Assembly: GCA_031761405.1 (NCBI GenBank)
Contig: JASEVX010000010.1
Coordinates: forward strand, 32,065,861-32,129,860
Length of the DNA stretch: 64,000 nt
DNA from: Serripes groenlandicus
Lineage: Eukaryota; Mollusca; Bivalvia; Cardiida; Cardiidae
Direction of reading: 5' to 3'
Shown here: positions 22,701 through 31,700 of the stretch, in pieces
How the letters are laid out: the number at the start of each line of letters is the position of its first letter
Position numbering within the stretch: the first letter of the stretch is position 1
Translations under genes and position numbers: made by a program
Notes under the pieces: generated by a model
What the model was told of the DNA's origin: nothing
Databases searched by the model: none
What the model saw: the letters and a program-made list of their open reading frames with translations, nothing else

Positions 22701-25700
22701 TTAAATGCCTCACGAAATGCTATAGTTGTGTGCACAACAATTATCTCCACCTGTGTAATTTATAGTATCCCGTTTTTAGTGTCCACAGCTCTTGTAGATT
22801 GATATAGGATAAACCGACTACATTGTAAAGGTAGTGTTATTATTAGGGTATTCCCCTGTATATTCCCACAAGGAAGTTATCCGTTTACCTAATACTATAG
22901 TTCAGTCGTCTGCATTGAAAACAAATGAGAACAAAATATTATAATGTTGAAATATGGGTGTTTTTGTTAAAGAATTTAAAACATTGTTGAAAATGGAGAA
23001 ATTTGTTATTTGATGTCTCGGTATTCAGAATGTGAAAATTAACAAACGCAACGATCATCAAGAAATCAGAAGTCTAGCCCACAAACTATTGTACCTTTAT
23101 AAGACCACCTCGGCCGATTATTTGCTCGAACTTTTAAGTGGGAGACCTAAGTCTGAGCTCAAGTTGAATCATTCCAAAGACTTTTGGGGTAGTAATGGCA
23201 ATCATATCGGTGGATTATCTCCCCAATAGATATTTGTGGTTGCGCTGCGGTCAAGTAGGTCATTGATCCGGATCCGGATAACCTCGGATTTAACGTAGTG
23301 GGCATGCTTCGCTCCTAGGTTCTCTAGGTTGCGGGGAGAAATGCGCGTTACTGGTAACTACCACATATATATAGGATCTGACATGAGTGGTCATTTTATA
23401 TAAAGTTTTATTAAACGAGTTAAAGAAATGTATTATTAAGCGGGCCTTTGGCGAGCTTAATAACAAATTTCTTGGACGAGTTTAATAAAACTTTATGAAA
23501 TGACAAAGAATGTCAGATTCTTTTTATCACATGACGAAACACAAAAAGAAAATCGTTCTTTTGCTGTCAGAAAATAGTCCCTACATGTAATACTGAATAG
23601 ACTGTTAACTAATCACACAAACATATATTTGTATGACCGGTAATGGTCCCGTTACCTCGTCCATCTATCCTGACGTTTGTGTTTACCGGATACACGTTCT
23701 CAGCCATTTTGTAAACATTCGCGGATAAATACACAAATAGTGATTCGGTCATGTTATATTACACGTGTCATATATAAAGAAATACGTAATGGGTATATTA
23801 CAAGCGCTAATGATATAAAATAAATAATGTTGAATTCAATGTAAACCACCTTTCACACAAACCAATCTAGAAAGATAAATCAAACGGAGATTCAAAAATA
23901 TCGCCCCCACCCACCCATCTTGCACGACGCATCTCGGATATGATTAACCCTTTTCAACATGCAACAAATCTACAGCAGACGATTTTGAAAAATATTTAGG
24001 CAAAAATATTTCAAATCTCTTTCAGACTCGTGATCTGGAGGTCACGGGTTCGATACCCGGTTGCGGCGACATTCTTTCGGGCGATGTTTTCCATTGCCTC
24101 TCACCTCTGATCTATGTGAGAAAGTAGTCGGTGGCTTCGAAAGAATGTTTTGTAAGTACTGGTGTGGGAAAGCCAGGAAAACATGGGTAGGTGTACTGAC
24201 CGCCGTGATATGACCAAAGCTGTTGAAAGCGGCGTTAAACTCCAAACAAACAAATCTCTTTCAATGAATAATATAATTATTGGATATATTTGAAAACAAT
24301 GTAATAAATAGAGAAATTGCTCATCATGAATAATTTCTACTTTTGCCACAATGTTTTCACAAGTCGTCTGCTGCAAATACAGAAACGTCAAAATGCGTCT
24401 ACAAATGGGAAAGGGTTAATTAATCAATATAAACTCCATCACTCGTAATTGGTGCTGGACACATTTTCAATTATTTACCATGAACGGGGAATTCAATATC
24501 TTAGGTCATGAATATTACATTAAAGTAAATAACCCTTTTCCACTTATAACAAATCAGAGGCAGACGACTTTGAAATAATAGTAAAAATATAGTAACAATT
24601 TTTACAAGTGAAAGTTTTAATATTGAATAGAGTTCAAAACAATGTTTTCAAAAATCGTGTGCTTCAGATGCATCAGAAAGGGTTGAGGTGTGTTTAGGGT
24701 AGCCACCGACTATAACCTTCATTACTGTATTTGAGACCGGATTCGATCCCTGCTCTTGTTTGAGTGCATACCAACGTACTCGCACGTAACCCATCCTGGG
24801 ATCGTAAACAATAGCACTGTAGTCGCGATGTAAGATAACGAAAACGGAGTAAAACCCCAACATAACAAATCACTGTTCACTTAACATTCTGAGAGCTAAC
24901 TATTTAAATGCTTCACGAAATGAAACCAGGAGGAACTTCGAGACCAGGTTCGATCCCTGATCGTATTTGAGTGCATACCAACATACTCGCAAGTCACCTA
25001 GCCAGGGATCGTAAACAAGAGCACTGTAGTCACTGACGTAAGACGTAACATTCTGAGAGCTTAATATTTAAATGCTTCACGAAAAACTACAGTTGTTGCA
25101 CAACAATTGTCTCCACCTGTGCCATTTATATTATCCCCTTTTTAGTCTCCACAGCTCCTGTTGATTGATATATGATAAACTGACTACACTGTAAAGGTAG
25201 TGTTGGGGTATTCCCATGTAGATTCCCACAAGGAAGTTAACCGCTTACCCCATACTATAGTTCAGTCGTCTGCATTAATAACAAATGAGAACAAAATACT
25301 ATAATGTTGAAATATGGGTGTTTTTGTTGTAAAATAATTGAAAACATTGTTGAAACTGGAGAAATTTGTTATTTGATGTCTCAGTATTAAGAATACAAAA
25401 ATTAACAAACGCAACGATCATCAATAAATCAGAAGTATAGCGCACTAACTAGTGTACCATAAGAACACCTCGGCCGTGTAGTGGCTCGCACTTTTAAGTG
25501 GGACACCCGAGTCTGAGCTAAAGTCGAATCATTCCAACGACTTAGAAATGGGGTGGTAATGGCAATCATATCGGTGGATTATCTCCCCAATTGATATTTG
25601 TGGTGGCGCTACGGTCAAGTAGGTCCTTGATCCGGATAACCTTGGATTTAACGTAGTGGGCATGCTTCCCTCCTTGGTTATCTATGTTGAGGGGACAAAT

Positions 25701-28700
25701 GCGCGTTACTGGTAAATATCACATACAGCTCTGTGATATAAAATTAAAATAAATAATGTTGAATTCAAAGTAAACCACCTTTCGCACAAACAAAAGATAA
25801 ACGATACGGAGATTCAAAAACCGACCCCCAATCTATCACACCCGACGCATCTCGAATATGATTAACCCTTTCCAACATACAACAAATCTACAGCAGACGA
25901 TTTTTAAAAACATTTAGGCAAACATATTTCAAATCTCTTTCAATGAATAATATAATTATTGGATTATATTTGAAAACAATGTAATAAATAGAGAAATTGC
26001 TCATCATAAGTAATTTCTACTTTTGCCACAATATGTTCACAAGTCGTCTGCTGCAGATACAGAAATTTCAAAAATGCGTCTGCAAATGGGAAAGGGTTAA
26101 TTAATCAATATGAACTCCATCACTCGTAATTGGTGCTGGACACATTTTCAATTATTTACCAAGAACGGGTAAATGAATATCTTCGGTCATGATTTATTAC
26201 ATTAACGTAAATAACCCTTTCCGGCTTACAACAAATCAGAGGCAGACGACTTTGAAATAATAGTAAAAATATAGTAAAAATTTATTTTTACAAGTGAAAG
26301 TTTTAATATTGAATAGAGTTCAAAACAATGTTTTCAAAAGTCGTGTGCTTCAGATGCATCAGAAAGGGTTAAGGTGTGTTTACGGTAGCCACCGACTATA
26401 ACCTTCATTACAGTAGTTTTCCACATACAACACATATATAGCAGGCGACTTAAGACATTTGGAAAATCAGTATAAATGAATATTTGATCATTACAAAGAG
26501 TTGACATCATTGTGGTAAAAGGACACATCCTCATTAAGAGCAATTTATTTTGTTTTCATGTTTTTAAAAGTTTTCTGCTGCACATGCGTCGAATTACCTC
26601 ATCTTTTTGAAAAGGGGTAACAGTTATCATCTTGGCCCAATAGTCGTAATACGTTTTAAGCTAATGTTGACGTTTTTGACGTTTTTGACGTTATTCGACA
26701 TTACAGAAACGTACTCTATAAGAGTGCAAGGGTTTATAGGCCGAATTACGAGAAAACCAACATTTTCGCCTCCTGTGGATTTTTGTTTCCAGGAATCATT
26801 ACTGATTTACTCTATACCTCTATCTCCCGGAGATGGAATGTGTGAGCCCGGATTAGCCTGCGCGTACTGCGCAGGCTGATCTGGATCGATACATTACGCA
26901 GAAGCCATACTGTCGGTTTTCACGAGGAACTGCTCAAATACAATATTATAACATAAAAATATTTTAATCAAATTTAAACCATGCAAGAATGTTTATTTAT
27001 TATCACTTCAAATAAACGAGTTTACTTAGATGATAATTATGCCGCGAGCTTTATTTAATACATAAACACGAATGACATATTCTATTTATAACAAAAAAGG
27101 GATTTATGAGGCATATTTCGGAAAAAAATGCACACGAAATGTGCCGATCGTGGCGCCAAAGTGATTAACGTTATATAACGTCAACCCACTGACGAGACGT
27201 CATTTGCATAAAAAAAATGGCTTCCGCGTTGTAACAAAAACTTGAGCGTTAGACTGGAAACCAAACTAGAAGTGTCATATGATATTTAAGTAATTGAATT
27301 TTGACAGTCCATGAGAGGACTTTATTTTAACAATCTTTGTACCATAGAGTTACCAAACTTGCTGTAAACATGCACATCTTCGGAAGATGGTTATCACTTA
27401 CCAATATTCGATCATTGTGACCTTGACCTTTGACTCACAATAAAATAAAATCCTGTATCGATTCTATCCCCTCATCGTACCACCTATTGAAACCAAATAT
27501 CGAGGGCTTGGCGTGAAACGGTTGTAACTAAAAACCTATTTTGAAAACCTTGGTTTAGGGGCAATTTTGACCCTTTTGTAAACAATGCAAATGTAGGTGC
27601 CATTGCTCAGAACGAGCAATGGCACCTAAATTTCCATTGTTTACCAACGATTATAAAGACTTTATGGCGAGGTAATTCGTCTTGGTAAAAAAAATACCAA
27701 CTTTAGTTACAACCGTTTCACGCCAAGCCCTCGATATGATCAGTGCATACATGTTGTGGTCCGACTTTACTAACACTGTGCTGTGTCGTATAATATACCT
27801 TTTGACTCCTCTCCGGTGGGAGCCTATGTAGTATCTACAACTCTTTTTAATGGATTAATTGAGCCGTCCCACGAGAAAACCTATAGTGTGGACTCTACGT
27901 AAAGTATCGACCCGGACCAGCCTAAGCATGCCCCGCACGCTAACCCGGGCATACACTTTTCGCCTCCTGTGGATTTTCTGTTTCAGGAATCGTACCTCTA
28001 TACATCTATTCCCCTGAGACGGATTGTGTCGGCCCGGATTAGCCTGCGCGGACTGCGCAGGCTGATCTGGGTCGATACATTACGCAAGAGTCCGTAATGT
28101 TGGTTTTTTCTCGTGAAACGGCTAATAATTATCATTTTCTATATCTTTCAGTCATTGGAAACACCTGTCTTACCGAGCACAGAGTTGAGCTCACGATAGG
28201 CTTTGTCCTGTTAATGGCTGCTGTTCTCATTGGAATCATGGCCTTGAAGAAGATGACCTCGTGTAGGGCCGTTACATGCTTGATCTGTCTCCTCGTTGCT
28301 TGTAAGTATTATAACAAAATATCCCTTATAACTGTTCTTCAGATACTTCGTATATTATGTCTTCCAAAGGGAAGAAAGTCAGTTAAACACTTTATATCAT
28401 AAACACTCTTTAATAATCGAATTTTCAACCACTTGGTCTTTATCAAGATTTAAAAAGTATAACATAAATTTATGTGCAGATCAAGATTAAAAATCAAGAT
28501 TAAACAAATTCTTGAGATAATTATGACTTTTTTTGTAAAGTTGTACAATTTGTATTTAGTTTAAACTAACTTATTATACATCGATTGCGAAACAAGCTTT
28601 AAGCTTATATTAATCACGATACATCTATAATACTGACTTTCTGATAGATTGTGATACTCTTTACCGCAAGCAGACATAGTTTTACGTATCTGTAGCAAAC

Positions 28701-31700
28701 AATGCGAGCAAAGTCTTTTTTTGCCTTAAAGTATTCAATTATTTATAATTATTAATGTTACTTTCACTTATATGTAGTTTTCAGTTGTCTGCTGCATATT
28801 TGTTGTATGCGGTAAATGGTTGAAATAAACTGGATACAAACTTCAATGGTCACAAAGGCATTGTAATCGGTGTATTCCAGTTATGCAACTTAACCTTTTC
28901 TCTCATGCAGACACGTATTAACTTATCTACAGAAAACCAATTTTGAAAACATTGTGAAAAAAAGGGAAATTGCTCATATCGAGCAACTCCTCCTTTTGCT
29001 ACAACGTTTCTACCTCTTTCAATAATTATTCATAAATTCTTTAGACTTGACACAATTTTACCTAGATGTTGCTGCTGATTGGTTGTATGTGGGAAAGGGT
29101 TAAATTTAACTCCTTGAATAGCTACCCGATACATATAAATGGTGTTATATAAAACAGTTGTAACTTAATTTTAAATCATAGACGGTTATACCTGATTTAC
29201 ACTTAACCCTTCTCACATGCAGATACGTATTGACTTATCTACAGAAAACGACTTTTGAAAACATTGTGACAAAAATGGAAATAGCCCATGACGAGTAGTT
29301 CCTCCTTTTGCATCAACGTTTCTACCTCTTTCAATAATTATTCATCAATTCTTTAGACTTTTCCGTAGATGTTTTTAAAATCGTCTGCTGCTATTTTGTT
29401 GTATGTTGGAAGGGGTTTAATGCCAACCTGCTACCCGATACATATGAATGGCGTTATATGAAACAGTTGTAACTAAAGTTTAAATCATGGACGGTTATAC
29501 CTGTTTTACACATGAGCATTATGTAAACAAGGATGACCTACATTTGATTTTACTGCGCAATACTTTGGATCAAATGCACTGTGAGTCGCTCGATTTGATT
29601 GGTTTAAAAACGATAACGTGAGTGACGTGCCTAAAAGGAATTGCGTTTATTTTTCGATAAACGAAATCGATCACATGACCGGGTCACGGAACTACTTTGA
29701 ACATAGAAAAAAGATCTCAATTTTCCATTTATATTTCCCTTTTCAAACAATTCTTTGGTGAAAATTACCCTTTTCCCCCTAAACTGCAATTAAAAGGGTT
29801 AAATGTATGTTTTGGTGCTGTTATAAGCGGCGTGAACACAAAATTGCCAAATTACACAGCTGACATAATTCCCGAGTTATTTTGCAATGTCTTGTTATAA
29901 TCTTATAACTGCACCGAAAAATACATTTAACCCTTTAGTAAAGCAAACCGCATCAAACCACAAATCACATCCGTGAAAGGCTCGAGTTATTTCCCTTATG
30001 ATTATTTACATAAGATATTTGATATTTTTGTAAGTGTCCATCCCAGATTTTTGTGTCGTCTGCCTTTGCAGCATGACACACCGGTTTGCTATCTCTTCTA
30101 TGACGTCTAACCGCCATATGTATTGGAAGGCGACACATGCATGTGTGTAAATAATAACGGTGTAGTTGTTCATTCAAGTGATGTCCACCATATTCATTTA
30201 ACCCTTTCCCTCATACGACAATTCTGCAGCAGACGACTTTGAACATATTTTGCCAAAACATAGAAAATCTCCATAATTGAATGGATAACCTATGACTAAA
30301 AGTGGAAAACATTGTGGCAAAAGGAGAAATTGCACGTTTTGTGCAATTTCTTCTTTTGTCACTATGTTTTCAAAAAGCCGTCTGCTGCAGAGGCGTCAGA
30401 AAGCGTCTATATGAGGGAAAGGGTTAAACGGCAGCAACATTGCCTTTTACGACTTTGACTCAACTGCACCAGGCGAATGAATGCTTACACTTCAGAACTT
30501 GTGGGGAAAAAATGAGAAACAGATATACGTTACCTTTATCCGTAACGTTTTTAACCCTTTCCCACATACAACAAATATGCAGCAGACGACTTTGAAATTA
30601 TCAAATAAATAAATACAGGATATTTGTTTGTTTTGAGTGGATATGGAATATATCTCGTTGAGAAATGATACAATTGAAACTGTTAAAATTGTATCACTTC
30701 GAGTTGAAATATAATCCATATACACTCAAAACAAACAAATTTTCTTTTTATTTAATGATAATTGAGGACGAAAAAATAATATACTCATTACGTAGTTCTA
30801 TATATATATAACGTGTGTAGTATAACATGACCAAATACTAGGGAAATGACGTCACGTCAGCGGTTTGACGTCATAATGTTAATCCCTTGGCGCCATACCT
30901 ATATCACTCAGTGTGGGTGATATGGATTATATCTTTACTGATAGAACTCGGTATCTCATCGTTTAGCATTAAATAATAACGAAAATCTCTATAAAAGATA
31001 GTTTGATTTAGAAAAAGATTTGAAATCATTGTGGCAAATGGAAAAAATTGCTGATTATGAGCAATTTCTCCTTTTGCTAAAATGATTTCAAAAGTCGTCT
31101 GCTGCAGTGGCATCAGAGAGCGTCTATATGTGGGGAAGGGTTAACGATGTATCAAATGTATGCTTTCAATTTATTTTCACGGTGCAATTATCCAAATAAT
31201 TTCACATGACAGGGTACGTTTTATACAGATTTACAAATGGTCATTTGGTTAATATATTTTACGAGGGAAATCGTTAATACCGGTAATCGCTCGTTACCAT
31301 TTGTGTATTCATGAAAGCGCCCGACTTCTTTAGTAAATCCCTAATCCCCTTTCAAAAATAGTAAGATGTTCGTTTTTTGGCCGGATTGCTCTAGCAATTC
31401 CGGTCTATAGACTGACGATGTCCGTCTGTCCGTCGGTTCGTCTGTCCGTCGGTCCGTCTGTCCGTCGGTCCGTCTGTCCGTCGGTCCGTCTGTCCGTCTG
31501 TCCGTCGGTCCGTCGGTCCGTCTGTCCGTCGGTCCGTCTGTCCGTCGGTCCGTCTGTCCGTCGGTCCGTCTGTCCGTCGGTCCGTCTGTCCGTCGGTCCG
31601 TCTGTCTGTCTGTCCGTCAATATTTTGGTTAAAAGTTTCAGGTTGAGGCAAAATCTCAGCACTGGAAAGGGTTACAAACTTGAAACTTTGCCTGAAGGTA

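Larger units (their letters stand above)
22660..24560 (+). repeat. Segmental duplication in intron 3, copy A
   Basis: Collinear with 24869-26240: 'CACTGTTCACTTAACATTC', 'CAACAATTATCTCCACCTGT', 'AGTAGGTCATTGATCCGGAT', 'CTCCATCACTCGTAATTGG' occur in the same order in both. Copy A additionally holds a hairpin element (23370-23798) and a SINE (24023-24250) that copy B lacks. Confidence 0.85.
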
